A stretch of 64,000 bases of DNA from Anas platyrhynchos (lineage: Eukaryota; Chordata; Aves; Anseriformes; Anatidae), in the NCBI RefSeq assembly GCF_047663525.1, contig NC_092591.1, positions 29,297,001 through 29,361,000 on the forward strand, given 5' to 3'. Positions 1 to 14,047 of the stretch are shown one piece after another. Position 1 is the stretch's first letter. The number at the start of each line of letters is the position of its first letter. The position numbers and the translations under genes are program-made. The notes beneath the pieces were generated by a model. It was not told where the DNA came from and searched no databases. It was given only the letters and a program-made list of their open reading frames with translations.

Positions 1-3000
1 GTCAGTGTTTCTGGAAGGTGGCCAGGCAAGATCAGATTCATCAGCCAATAAAATTGTCTAAAGCTGCCGTTCCACAGGAGACCGCTCCTCTGGCTGCAGA
101 CTCAGAAGCAGCCAATAAAGAAGAAAATCAGCATCAGGGTGCGGGTGAGCATTTTGCCCCATACTAAGGGTCTGCTCACCAAAAATCCAGCTTTGCTCTG
201 CCTGTGCTGATGTACACTGTCATCCTGCATGAAAAACAACTTGCACTTGACTTGCCTGGCTAAAATAGAAGCACAGCTATTTGGAACACAGGCAAGGGTA
301 AAGAAATCAGTCAGTCGAGCAGGTGCCTGATGAGCTGGGAAGCAATACAGCGACACCCGGAGCCGTGAATTCATGCTATGAGCGGGGGCAGCATCAGCCC
401 TCGGCTTTGTAGGGGGAGGTGGGAGTTGCTGCTCCAGTAACCGAACTCTCAGCTAAGGACAGAGATGTTGTCTGTGGTGGGAGTGTGGAGAAAAATCTGA
501 AATCTTACCTCTCTCGTGTCTTCTGGAGCTGGACCTGCTGCAGTGGGCGTGTGAGGCCATCCCACCTTCAGCTCCGTGCGTTTATCCTGGACTTCACTGC
601 TGCTCAGAAGAGCCCTGGATTGCACCCTGCCAGCCTACGGCAGCAGAGACACATCTCAGCATGCCACAAAGCTTTGCAGAGGTGGCTGATGTCCAGCGCA
701 TCCAGGGAACCGTAGGCCTTGCTTTCACTAGGAAAAACAAGATACGTCAGCCTTAGTATACATTGGCTAAGCTGAAGTAAATCCTAAAGATGACACTGTG
801 CTTGTTGCATTTGTATGTGTTAGCAGGTCAAAAGCCTCTGGAGGTCTTCCTTCTAAATCAGCACTAGGACAAAGACCAGGCTGGTTTGAAAATGTGTATT
901 TTGACAGCAGATGAACCATTTTGCTACAAAATTCCAGTGGAGAAAAAACATGGGTAGCATTCACCTCTGCAAACTTCCCTGAGGTAGAACCTGTTTGCAT
1001 GTTTTTCCATGCAAGGTTTGCATCAAGGTGCTTCACCTGCAAAGCCAGCTCCCTGCCTGATCTGAGGGCAGCCCAGCCAAGGCCCACATTTCCAGCCACA
1101 TTTATTTCAGTCTGCTGACGCAAGTGAGAAGCACACACCACCCAGTCCTCACTAGTGCCATTAAAGATCCTCACCTGCATGTACTGGAGAACAAAGCTGT
1201 CTGGAGTGCAGGCAGCCCCTCAGAAAGTTATGGTTGCAAAAAGCTATACCACGTCTTGAAATGGGAGGGGTTTGTTAATGAAAAAGCACATGGTAAAGAA
1301 AAGTGGGTTAGATTAGAATAGGGTCAGCAAGACTGTCATTAACAATAACCACTCTTCCCTTTTGTGTGCCTTCAATCTCCTGTTTCGCTATGGATATACT
1401 TTCATTTATTTATGCAGGACAGTGCTACCTGTGCTTTCTTTACGTGCTGGTACTACAGCCCTCTGGGGGACCACAAACCAGAGATGTCACCCTTGGAGCT
1501 CTGAAGGCCATGTTACATTAGGAGAGCTGGAAAAGAAGCTCCAAAAGCTGCCATACACTAATACCAGGCAGCACAGAGGCGTAGCTTAACTGTATTCAAC
1601 AGCCTGGACTTTGTACTCTGATCTTGGAAAGCTCCATGTGCAAGCATTTATGGTCTGGATCTCCCTTTGATGTTAATTGGCATAGACCCACTCAAATTCA
1701 CAGAGGCTTTTCTGCCAGCTGTGGGAATGGCTGCTGCCTTTGGAAGGCGTGGGCTTTCACTTTATGCCCCCATACTGCACACTGCCCACTCCATGGCACT
1801 GCTGGGCAGCGAGCACACCTCATCCCAAAGGCAATTACATGCTGGGTGTTCCCTCAAAGTGGATTTGGGTGCTGCAGGAGAGGCTCATTGAGCACAGCTT
1901 AGGAAAACTGTCTTAGCTGCAAATAGAGGCAGCACACGTACTTACTGGAAGCAGAAGTCTTAAGGAAACGAAGGGAAACATGACGAGCAAGCAGGGAGCC
2001 CCGTGCCTTTGGGAATAGGAGAGCACAAAAGCAGCAGCAGGCCCATACTGGTGGTACACAAGAGGAGACCCCACACAGATTGACACAGCAGCCTGCCTCC
2101 AGAGCTGCTGAACTTCTGTACAGCTGGCAAAAAGAAAATCGGCTGGGCAGACAGCTGTGCAGGCACCAGAGGTCAACTTATTCTGCAAGTCCTGCACACT
2201 GTGCTAGAAACAGAGTAAATACCTACATTTTCTCCTCCTGTACATTTGGAGTGTGGTCAGACTTCTAAAACAAAGGATTTGTTTTATCACTCATCACGAA
2301 CTTTAGCTTCAGTATTTAAATGCTGTAACAGAGAGAGCATTTTCTAAGCCTCTTTCTACACATATTTGAGGTGGTTTTGGCTCTAATTAATTTGGAACAG
2401 GGCAGGGAGTTCAGCAATTTTCCTCTCCTCTCTCACATCCCTGTGTCCCACTTTACTTTTAAAGTGGTAGGGCCCATCTAAATTAAGGTACTAGGAGACG
2501 AAGAAAGAAAAATACCTAACTGAATTACAGACCGCTGACAGAGCATTTCATCATCACAATCGCGTGCTCAACACTTTTCGCAATTCATAGCGTGAGTGGC
2601 CATGCAAATCTGCGGTCACTGCAACAGCTGAAGGGGAAAAACCTCACACACACAAACACACAGACAAAAAGCAGAATTCTGTTCACCCGCTGAATCTGCT
2701 CACTGAGGAGTTTCCACAGCATGCTCGTGCTTTGCCTGGCCGCAGCACATTCTTATTCTCTTTAGCACATTTATTCTCAGGACAGCTTTGTGAAGTAGGG
2801 CGTTACTTCTGGGAAAGTTACATTACTTACTTGCTACTCTTACTATCAGGAAAGCCCAGGAGCATGCAGGAACCCTGTAACAGCTCAAGGAACTGAAACA
2901 CATCTTTGTAGTTAAAGCTAACACCATTAAAACTGCATCGTGCTTCTCATAATGCAAGATCAAAAGCTGCCTCTCTCTTCCCCATCCCTTCCAGCACATG

Positions 3001-4699
3001 GATGTGCAGCTGCATCTGTGTATCCCCAAAGAGGGGGCTGTGTAGCCTTAGCCTTTTAGCAGCAGTCTCCTGTTTATGCATATTTTATGGGCCCAACATT
3101 TCCATGTTTTTTACATATATAAATGTGTGTGTGACCTCAATGTTTAAACAGAACTTCCTGATTTGGGGGGACAGCTATTTTACATGCAACCCTTCATACC
3201 TACTTTAAGCACCAGTGGCAGCACGACAGTGTCACTTCCATAGTTTCAACTTTTCAAGCACGGCATGATTATAAAAAGCACGTATAGAAAAAAAAAAAAA
3301 AAAAAAAAAAAAAAACCAACAACAAAACAAACAGAGGAACTCAGACTATTTTTTTTCTACCTCAATCTAAGCAGTCCCTGATTGAGGGTACTGTTCTGTC
3401 ACCTCCATAAACACAGAAATCCATGGGCAATTCTAAGCAAAGAACTGCAACAGGCACCAGAAAGCATGCATCAGTCCTAAAGCTGAAAAATACAGTCTGC
3501 AGAGAAAACTATTTCCCCACATGTTGTTCACACCCATGAGAAGATGCCCTCTCCTGAAGCAGGCAGGTCAGGGGGCACCACATCCTTGCTGAAAAGGGGA
3601 AGGGAGAGGGCAGAGCATGAAGGAGAGACAAGATCGATGGATGGTGTTTCAGTAAGCCCTTGTGTGAAAGATGCAGAAGGGGTAGGAAAGGCTCAGTGCT
3701 CAGCTCCTGGTGCCTTCACACAATCCTGCTCCAGGTGCAGGCCATGATGAGCAAGGATGGTGCCAGCTGTGTCAAAGCTGGACTTTTTGTGCCACGGAGT
3801 AGCTGCACAGCTATCTGTAATTAACACCTTCTGTGCGTGCTGTCCTGCGATATATCATGACAAACACCCAGATTACCCATTAATACAGCAAACAAGACTA
3901 AGCGATACACGCATTAAAAAAAAAAAATCATGTTACTCAGAACTCACTTTGATCCAAATGAAGCAACTTTGCAAGTCTAATACTGCAGCTTTTGGCCTTG
4001 AGTATTATTGACAGGAAAACTAAATTCAAACAGAACTGCCTGAGTTTTTATTTCTACACACAAACACCCTTAAATCAGTTTGACCCTGCAGCATAGAGTC
4101 GGTGCCCTCTGGTCGGCAGTCCCGTTACCATCTGTAACGAAAGTAACATCTTAAAATGTAAACAATTTATGTTGGAACAGCAAATACAGTCTGAAAGGAA
4201 GAAGGTAATTGTGGAAAGTGAGATCAGAAAAGCTAAAATCAACATGGGCCTCTCCAACATGGGCTTTCATGGAATTATGAGCATTAATTACCCTGTCTGC
4301 CTCACCTGCCACCAGAGCGCACCTCATGAGGCAGGAGGACCATGGGGAAGCCCAGTACTGAGCAAGAAGGGAGGTCTCCAAGGTAGAGAGTGCTGCTCTG
4401 GGGCCCTACAAATTTATTTTCCAGATCAGTTCCAGATTTTTGCCCCACCCTTGGCAAAACTCCTAACTGCACCAGGGAGGAAATCTGTATAAATAAATTA
4501 ACAATTTTAATAAACAGCTGTTCCAGCATAAATACCCTGTCACATCCCATTTTCTGCTTGTAGAAACAAACTTCACCCATGCTTCCTCTGCTGCACTTGG
4601 GCTAATTCATCATGCATTATTCATGCTACTCTGTATTGGCATTTAATTATTCACAACTCCCTCTACCCTCACCCCCTTTCTCCCTTCACATGCGTGAGG
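1..4699. other. No supported gene
   Basis: Only short ORFs without recognisable domains or consistent splice sites. It contains a short CA-rich stretch at about 2645-2668 and a run of 28 A at 3288-3315. Confidence 0.6.
3288..3315. repeat. Poly(A) run of 28
   Basis: An uninterrupted A run, not preceded by a polyadenylation signal at the usual distance. Confidence 0.95.
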
Positions 4700-5240
4700 A
4701 TCAGCCGGCGCCATTCACCAGCAAAAACCCTCGCACCAACAAAGGCGAGGCTGGGCACGATAAACTTCAACCAAAAAACCCCAAACCCCGTATCTCACTC
4801 ACGGACCGGCTGGGTTCACACCTCGGGGCGCCCTGAAGGGACTCGGGAGCCATCTCAGCGTCCCCTGCCCTGCCCCTCGCCACCTCATGCCCACTGAAGG
4901 GACGCGCAACATAAAATGGCCGCTGGGCGCCATGAGGGCCAGCTGTCCCCTTGTGTTTTTCGTTAAAAGCTGCAGCATTCTCCTCCTTTTAGTAACACTG
5001 TCCCCTCGGGACCGGTCGATGGCTGCAGGATAGCGCCCAGCGGTGGAGAATGCGGGGCGGATCGCAGCGATGGGCGCCTGCAAGCGAGGTGCGAGGCCAT
5101 GACGGCGGACTGCAGCCCTGAGGCGAGGTGAGGCGCGCGCGAAGCGCGGGAAGTACCTCAGCGGTCCCGCCTCAGGGGGCGGCCGAGGCTGACGGGGAGG
5201 GGGGGGGTGGCGGGGGGCGAAGGGGAGGGGTATGGGGTAC
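4700..5240. promoter_or_regulatory. CpG-rich island, probable promoter
   Basis: Within AT-rich surroundings this stretch is GC-rich and dense in CpG, strongest from about 5000 to 5230 (aggcgcgcgcgaagcgcggg and nearby). It includes aaaatggccgc and gccatgacggcgg, which resemble YY1-type sites. No TATA box is evident. The direction of transcription cannot be read from it; a plus-strand candidate exon is listed separately. Confidence 0.65.
5099..5127 (+). CDS. Candidate first coding exon in the CpG island (speculative)
   Basis: An ATG in the island opens MTADCSPEA and then meets a good donor (GCGAG|gtgagg). The best acceptor I saw that keeps it open is at 10410 (ttgtgtttcag), giving RLETEEAKVTQQMLPDALK next. 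I do not recognise the product, and no further exons were traced. It could equally be part of a lncRNA or chance. Confidence 0.2.
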
Positions 5241-8200
5241 AGGCTGAGGAAAGTGAAGGAAAGTGAGGAAAAAAATCGAGAAAAGTGCGAGAAACGGCTC
5301 TACAGGCGCTTGTCCTTTTATCTTTCCTTAGGTTTATGGTGTTTCTCCGTTGTTTATTTGTCATCTTTTAATCTGTTTTATGTGGGGAAGATCTGTGTGT
5401 GTTACTCCCTCCAGCACGTGCTCTCAAATTGCTCCACATCCCTGTACCTCAAGGTGAGCACCCTCAGGGCAGCAAATACACCTACATTTGCCCCAGTAGC
5501 ACCTCTGCTTTGTTTAATCCACTGTTTCAGGGTACTCCTGGGTATAATCGTGTACAGTGCTGTTGTGAGACAGTATTTTAAGAGCCATTCTCATCTGCTA
5601 GTGCCACAGGGGTCTTGTTTTGGTGCAACTGCCACTAAGATGAAAACTAGAGGCTTTTTGCCCTTGTGTATGCACTCAGGAGAAAGCTTTAAAAAAGCAC
5701 TAGCCCCTATGTTATTGCAGGCTGATAAGAGGGGGCTCAGTGCCAGAGTAGGGGTCTTTCTGTATCTCCTCCCTGGGTACAGGGCTGTATTCAGCAAAGT
5801 CCTCAAGCATGTATGCTTAAATACTAAATGGCCTTCTGCCTTCAGAAAGGTTATTCACACATGCTTTAATTCACCTTTGTGCTTAACAGTATTGTGTGTA
5901 AGGACCACGAAGCTTTCCTTAGAAGAAAACCTTTGATATTAGTCTGCTCCCGAGTCAGTTTCCCAGATTTCAAGACCATAGACACAAATGAACCCAAGAA
6001 CAGTAAGATTATTACTGGCTTCTGTGGTTGAAGCATGAGGTACCACTGCGTGCGTTTCATTCCAGCTCCCATTTCTGAACAGCCAAAACAGGCTGTGGTG
6101 GTGGTGGTTCTTTTTAAGAGCATTCTCCTTCTTTTAGTAACACTGACGTACTGTTGCATACAAGAGGTATAAATCTGCTGGCTGTTTCCTCACCTCTGCT
6201 GTATGGCAATTTCACTCAGCACAGAATGCCTCAGTCAGCATCACCAGCAAATGCATCATGTATGATGTGCTTTTTTTACTTCTAAGGCTTCCCCTCCAGC
6301 TCAAATAACATCATGCAGCTGATTTCTCGAATTCCTACATGCAAAAATCGATCTGTTTGTTCTGAAGCCACAGAGTTTTCATCTGCTGCCAGAGGGGGGA
6401 TCCATCTGGGTGCCATGACTTCCTTCCTTTGAAACGAGCCCTCCCTGTGCCCGCTAGCAGGCAGCAGTCCCACAGCCGCATTCAGGGGCTGTGCCTGCTT
6501 TTGCTTTACTGGCAGAGCAGGGAGGATTGGAGATGGAAGGCATAGAGGCCGGGGCCAGTTTTTCATCCCTGGAGTGAGGCTGGCAGGTACAAGGGCCGTT
6601 CCTGACAGAAGGGCAGGTGCCTCTTTGCAGGGCTTAGCCCATTTTAAGCACCCGGCTGCTGCAGAAAGGCATAGACCTCCTGTGTATTGTACATGCCTGC
6701 CATACACGGCCTCTGTTGCACGTTCAAGGTGGTGCTTGGCACTGCTTGGGCGATGGAATACCACCCTGCATCTGCTGCTTGCCTCACCAGAGAAGCAGAC
6801 AAGCCCCGGATACTCACAGAACCTCCTTTTGATTACAAGTCAGCTTACAGAAGAGGGATTTGCACAGGTATAGTAAGACTTTAATCACTTAATCAGAGTT
6901 TTCTGTGTTTGCTTCCTGCCTTTGCTGTGGAGTACCCTAGGAGAAGGTGGTATTTCAGTTAACTATATAAATTCCTTTCGGTTTTCCTGTCTGTTACAGC
7001 CCTGTTGTATCTCCTGATTTCTTCTGCTGTGGCTGTGGGAGGTCCTGGGCTGCTTCTGGGGACCAGCCTTTGCCAGGGAGGCAGAGCCCTGCCAGCTCCT
7101 TGGGAAGGCTAGCAGGCATCACAGTGAGATCCAGCTCTACCAACTTTGACTTCTTGACCAGGCCCCTCAGTCACATTTATATAACAAGAACCAGATCAAA
7201 AAGCCAGGCAAGACACGGATGACTGATTTACCCCAAATCTCTTCCTCCCACTGGCAGATTTTAGCACAGGTCCTCCCAGCCTGGCCACCCTCACGCCTGC
7301 TGCCCGTGACCTCACACAGCTCTCACCCCCACTTTTCACCCCATTTTTCAGCCTCATCATTGAGGTTGAAATTAGTTGTTTGATGTACTGTAATTAGTAC
7401 AACTGTAATTAGTTGATTGATTTCCCCCATATGTGAATACTGAGCCATCCTGAAGACTATTACTTCAAAGAACTTTTGTCAGATTTGTCACCAATAATTA
7501 AATTGTCTCCACCCAAGCAGACTGTGCTTTTGATCAAGAATATGCAGTTTCCTCCTGACTGGGGGCCAAGGAAAGGCATGATTTGATCACAGTGCTGGCA
7601 GATGTCTTAGAGAGCAAAGGAAGCTCACTTTGTTATTCTTAGCAGCTCCTGCCTTTCAATCATGGGAAATTATCATTTGACTATTAGTGTGGAAGAGTTT
7701 TCCTTGCACGCCAGCAAAGTTAAAAGGCTACAGTCAGCTTTGAGTATGATGCCTTCCCTGTGGAGGTTGATGAGAGACTCGTACTCATCTCACCTTCCTG
7801 TTTACCTGCTCATTTTTGGTACAATCCCAAATTATTAAGATGATATACTAGTTGCAGTAGAATTATTTAACTGTGTTAAATAGTTTTTTAATTTCCATTT
7901 TCTGTGGTGTGATGCAAGAACAGGAGGCACTACAGCCTCCCTTCTGCAAACATTTGCACTGCACACCTGCAGTAAAACATGCAGGTTTTTTCCACTACAG
8001 TCCCTCAGCACCAGCACAGCAGAAGCAGACTTTGCTTCCCCCAGCCCATTGGGAAGTGATTCAGCACTGCAATGTGGCTGCTGGCAAAGGTATCAGTTCA
8101 TTTCGCTAGTCTTCTTCGTAGTATTTTAATGGTGATTGTTTGTGGTGGTGTTTTTTTTGACTTTTTTTTGTCCACAATGCAGAAATTCATTGCTCAGACT

Positions 8201-11200
8201 TTGAATCACCTACAAACCTATCCGATTTTATTTTCTTTCTACCTGTTTTGCTGAAAGAAACTACTTGTGAATATTTTTAAATTAAAAAAAAAAATTAACT
8301 CTATTCTAAAAAAAAATAATAAAAAAATCTAAAAGAAGTCCAGAAAATGGTAGACAATTGCAAATTCTGTTTGCTATCTCATGATGCACTCAGCTAGTAG
8401 TTTGATTCATCCAATCACGCTGTGGAATGTGAGGTCTCACCAGGATGGGTCCTTCCTTCCTCAGTGGCTGTGTTCCCCCGCCCAGAAAGCAGCCAGCTCA
8501 ACTCCCAAATAGGCACTCTGCATTTTCTGAAATAAACTGAATAGCCAAGACCTTGGAAATTTAAGTGTCTGCTAAGTGAAAGAACAGTTCAATAAAAAAT
8601 TGCAATAGCGTGTTTTCTCTGAGTGCTGGGAGAGCAGCCTTTGCAGACCAGGGTGCTCGTTGTGTCTTCACATAGATTCTGGCTCTACCTAGTAAAAACA
8701 CTTACAACTTTGTGCAATACATTGTGACCGTAGTCATGTTTTATCTGTAATGAATTGCCTGTATTGTACAGAATAATACCTCTCTACATCATACCTCTCC
8801 TAACATCAGTTAAAGCCAGCAACTTTCAAAGAGCCTTAAGGCTTTGGTTTAGAAAAAACACTATGTCTTCCTCAAACTAACTTGTAAAATTTCATCCTGT
8901 ACAGCTATGCACTCCTACAACACAGTAGAATAACTTGGCTAGATGGGAGGGGGGGAGGGGGGGGGAACAAAAAAAGAAAACACCACAACACCAAAAAACC
9001 CAACCGTCTGATTTCTCTCTCCGAAATAGAAGGTTGAGGACCTAAATACATGTGAGAGATAGCTCAGTGCTGTGCTCTTCAGGAAAAAGCATATATTTTC
9101 TACAGCTGCGTAGAATAACATTCCAATATAAATCTACATAAGAGAAAGCTGTCTTATAATGTGCTGACCTATTTCAATACCAAAATCTGCATAAAGGGGA
9201 GCTACCGGCATTACTACAATTTGTGTCCAGTTCTAGATAGCAACTCGGGTCACCATCTGCAGAAAGCTTAAATGCATGCTACTGACTGACATCTGTGTAT
9301 TTTTAGCTTCTCTGGTCTATGACCCAGCATGTTCTAGCTTCACATTTAATTTTGTTTATTAAAAAAAAAAAAAAAAAGCTTGCCCATTTTGTCCAGGCCA
9401 CGTTCAAACTGTTTGCTCTGGGCGTGCCTCTTCCTTCTCTGTGTGACTTGCAAGAGGAGGGGAGCGGGGCTAACATCACGTTCCACATGTGACTGGAATC
9501 GGTGCTTTCTTTGGATTTTTGAGGATTTCAGTCCCTTGGCTACAAAATGTTTTAAAGAAACTAAAATGGCATATAATCTTAAATCCTACTTGAAACAATC
9601 AACATTAATCTTTACTTGAAATTGTTTTAAAAACATCCAAATGGTGAAAAAATAAAATGGAAAGAAATTCCCAAGAAAGCTTTTTTACAGGCACTGTGGA
9701 ACTGTTCAAAGCTTTGTTTGATGGCTTTTTTTTTTTTAAAGGCAATACTTTCTAAAAATCTAAAAAGCTCATTTTCAAAATACCAAGCTGCAGCATCAGT
9801 GGCAATGCTGGCACTGAGCTTGACAAATGAAAATATTCACTACAACTAACACTGTGAAACCTATTTTGCATCCCAGTCATGTTTTAGGAGATCAGAATGT
9901 AGAAGAAGAACAATTCAATAGCTTTAGGCTTGGCTTATTATTAAATTACGATGATTTTAAAGGCTTCACTAATCCTTATTGTTCAGAAATTTTTCTCGGT
10001 ATTTTGGTAAGTGGCCTACGAGTGACCTCCAGCTCTCAGCTTTTCTCCTGCACATGCCTAGCTGGGCTGTCACCATCCATGCTAGGAGCATCACTTGGGC
10101 CAGGACTAGCACCCGAGAACTGTTTGGCCGTAGTAGACCCTGCCCAGAGCAGAAATTCCCTGGGCCTGATGCTGAATTACGAGCACAGGACGTTGGGATG
10201 TGAAATGTTATTTGTTGTTCTGATTTATTCCTCACTGAAAGGTGTACGGGTTTGTAAGCAGCTGGGTAGATTTAGATGTGTATTTCAGTAGATTTAGCAC
10301 ATTTGCTGAAGTTCCCTTATATGTCTATCTCCATTATAGCTGTGCTTGTAAAAAAATAATAAAAAGAATCTGCCACTAGAGCTTTGCCTTGACATCTCAT
10401 TGTGTTTCAGGTTGGAGACAGAAGAAGCCAAAGTAACCCAGCAGATGTTGCCAGATGCTTTAAAAGGTGCATTTAAAGCCTCCCCAAGGAGCTATGTAAA
10501 AGGCATGGGAGAATCATGGTTAGTGTTACACACGTGCACCTAAACAGATCCATTAACTGAAATAGCCTTTTAACTGTTACACTTATTGAGCAGTACAAGC
10601 AAGCGCATCATTGTTTCCTGTTTTTATTGATGTATCTGCACTGTGTTCAGCTATCTTATAAATCCATTATTGCTGGGAACAGCTGCAGAGCAGACTCATA
10701 AGGAAGGGAAATGAGCACAGCTGATAAACCAGCTCCAGACTGGTCCCACCAGAGCCATTACACCTTGGACTAGGTACACGATCAGAAAATGTCTAGGCAT
10801 TGCCAAGAGTGTAAAAGTGACTTCTCAAGGAAGCAAAGGCTTGTTTGACATAGTCATCAGCTACTTTGCATTGTCAGGCTAGTGCTGAACTTACAGTTTC
10901 TGAAACACGTCATCTAACCAGGTGTACATCTATAGACATGCATGCTGCATCTGGCTGAACGTGAGCCAGGGCTGGTGGGGACGGGCTTTGCACCTACAGC
11001 ACAGGGAGAAGGAAAGGGAAACAGCCCATGAGGTGGAGGGAGGTTATCGGCTTCTGGGAAGCGAGAGGGAAAGTGAGCGGCTTGGCAGGAGCAGCTTTCC
11101 CTGGGAAGAACGATGGTATCATGTGCCACCTGCAGGCTGAAAACAGAAATGAACAGGATACATTTGTGCAGTTCCAACCATCGCTTTTTAGGTGGACACA

Positions 11201-14047
11201 TGCCTTAATCAGAGCAGATGTTAGATCAGCCTTTACCACAGAGCCTGTTTTCCTTCTGTAATGCATTCCCAGCATTGGACATACCACATGAAACAACTGT
11301 CAATGAAAAACAAGTCCAGAAATCTTTCATACCTTTTCTTAAAATTTCAGCACACATCTTCTTGCCCATCCTGCTCTACATCAAAACAGGGACAGAAGCA
11401 TAGCAGTGTGTGAGAGCACTGCCTCTCTAGCACATGGCAACATGCTTGCAGTCTTCTTGCAAGCACTACTAAAACATTAGGGGTGTCCACAAAACACTAG
11501 AATTATGTCCAGAACATCACTCCAGAGAATCTGGCTCTTCCCCCGTCACTTGGAAAGCTGAAGGTAGGATGCGAGTTAAAGGAACTCACTTTGATCAAAT
11601 TAGACTACCATTTCTTCATGAGGGAGACTCAGTTGTTAGCTTTGCTTCTGGCTGTTGGGGGATGTTATCTACTAGCTTAAAAAGAAAGAAAACTGGGAAA
11701 AGGTATTTGGATGAATAAATGCAGTGAAGTAAGCAACAGGGACACAAAAAAAAACCAAAACCAAAACCAAACCAAACCAAACCAAAACAAAACAAAAAAC
11801 AAAAAAAACAAAAAAAAAAAACAGGCAGGCTGACAGGGGCTCCCAGCTTCTTCCACTTGTGAGATGTACAAACAGCCCCTTCGCTTCTGCCAGCAAAGCA
11901 GGCAGGAAGCAGCTCCTCCTGGTGCCTTCCAGGCAGGTTTTGCACTTCATTTACCTCCGCCTGCACAGGCAGGAGGCTGGCGCGGCAGTTTTTTTCCCCA
12001 AGATGAAAGGAGGGAGAACGGAACAAAGCACAATACTGAGGTGACAACGTTTGGAACCAACTCCACAAACAGTTCTGCAAATTGCTGAAAACAAAACCAT
12101 TCAAAGTCAGAGGTTTCAACAACAGGAGGTTTCTTTGGTTGTGTGAGGACTGAAAAGGACTCCCTAAGCAGTGCCACAGTAATTGAAAAAGAAAAAAACT
12201 AACTTCTCTGGTGGGTATGAGAAGTGGGACAATGCTGTACCTACCTCAGAAGTGAGTAAACTGTTGCTCTTTCTTTGCTCCTCATTTTGCCCCTGAACAA
12301 AAACAACTGTATTTATTTTTTTTTCCTCTCCCCCAGATCACCCAGAAGCTTTTAAGGCCTAGTAGCTTTCCCAACACTAAGAAGATTTTTCTTTTTGCTT
12401 GAGAAAAGCACAGTGTGCAAAATTCTCCAGTGTTTTTTTCCCTTCCAAGACTCCATTTTTTACTCTCATTCTGCAAGAACATTCACATCTGTTCATCTCC
12501 AAACTCCATTTGCTGCCTGGTAACACCCAGCCAGGAAGGGCATGAAAGAGCAGCAGCATTTCTGACTGCATCCCATTTATCAAATAAAGAACAGGACAAA
12601 AACATTACATTCTTCTCTCTGACCTCCAGTTCTTTAGTCTCAAAGGCAGTAAATCTAATAAATGACAATAAATGACAAGACCAGGTACAAAATTTGATTT
12701 CCAGATACACTGGCTCAACTCTACCCACCTGAACAGGCTACTAACAAGCTGGTAAGACTGAATAAACCCCTGCCTGCAAGAAATGTCTGTAAAATCAAGC
12801 TGAAAAAAGATGGGTTTTCATTGTAGTCAGCAGACACAGAAGTGATTTCAAGAACTGTAGCAGCAAACATTATATGTTAGAGGTATATTGCTTAGTTACT
12901 TCAAGCTGCAGTTGTACAGTGAGGATGCACTTATGCTATCCTGCCTTGGGTTAGCATGCAAGAGACATTTTCTGCCAGGTGAAACTTCTGTCATCCAGTC
13001 AGGCATAGCTATGTAATAAATGTGAACAGTTTGTTAAAACAGATGCATCATACTATTATACAGTCATCTACCAGAAATATTTATCAAGTGACAGGAGCTT
13101 CTATGGTAATTCACCACCTTTTAAAACCTGTACATGGCTGAAACAATAACAGTGGTATTTTGGAAGCCGTGAGAATGTGTAACTCTAGGCAGCTTTTCAC
13201 ATGCCCCATGGTCTCTAAGGGCAGCCAGAACAGTTTGAAGTATTTGAATTTCAGTAAATCAAACAACAAGCCTATGTGATATATGGTAAAAAGTGAGGAT
13301 CTTGCTCCCTAAAAGCCTCCCTGAAACTTACTGCACATGGCAATGGTAATCAGCTGCAGTGGAAGAATACAAGACAATCACTTCGCTCTTATCTCACCAC
13401 TCAGTCATTTCAGAAATTGCAGTAGGGTTACCGTGGAGGATCACAAGATTTTGCAGTAAATGTCAGCACCCTGAGATGAACTGGAGAGTTGCTGAGTGCC
13501 AGAATCATTCTCTGGGCATGTGATTTTCCTGGGGAGTGATTTGGATAATGTTCACCAGGTATGGAGACTGAGAATTTTAATATAAATTGACTGAATTGAG
13601 GTATTTTGTATGCATCTACAGCCAGATAATCTGTAATCAAGAAATCTGTTATCACAAAGATATTTTCTTTTTAAGTATCCTTTTTTATGCTTTCTCTTGT
13701 GACAACAGAACATCCCATTCAAGGGATGAAAAAATACTCACTCTTGTTTTTCTAGAAGTATTCAAGTCCTACAAACACCGATCCTCAGCCATGGCTATTT
13801 CAGTGAGCAGAAAACTTCTGACTGAGCTTGGATTAAGGTATTATTCCTTCAACTGGTGCAAGCTCTTTGTTTAGAGAAATGTCACGTCCTGGTCCTGCTA
13901 TGCAAGTCTCAATGTCAGAATAACAACCTTTAGGGAGCCGTGACTGTAACACAAATCATCTCATAATCCACCTGAAAGGGTTGGAACCCACTTTTCTTGC
14001 ACATTTTAAAGCCTTTCTAAATGAAACAGGTGTTTTGGCAAATTAAT
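5241..14047. other. Intergenic, no firm gene
   Basis: Downstream of the CpG island and beyond the PTPRJ 3' end. It holds a 234-codon ATG ORF (5232-5936, see findings), a G-rich tract at 8946-8966 and a CCAAA/CAAAA-rich tract at 11744-11821. Many short ORFs here are low-complexity or unsupported. Confidence 0.55.
11744..11821. repeat. CCAAA/CAAAA simple-repeat tract
   Basis: About 78 bp made of varied ccaaa, ccaaaa and caaaa units. On the minus strand it gives apparent Phe/Trp/Leu-rich ORFs, which are artefacts of the repeat. Confidence 0.9.

Noticed and set aside
767..1180. A 137-codon minus-strand ORF
   Set aside because: No recognisable domain, no supporting splice sites, and a length that is unexceptional for this much sequence.
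6282..6764. A 160-codon minus-strand ORF
   Set aside because: No domain or signal recognised and no link to the CpG island by splice sites; most likely chance.
11616..12122. A 168-codon minus-strand ORF rich in Phe, Trp and Leu
   Set aside because: It is produced by the CCAAA/CAAAA simple repeat read on the other strand.
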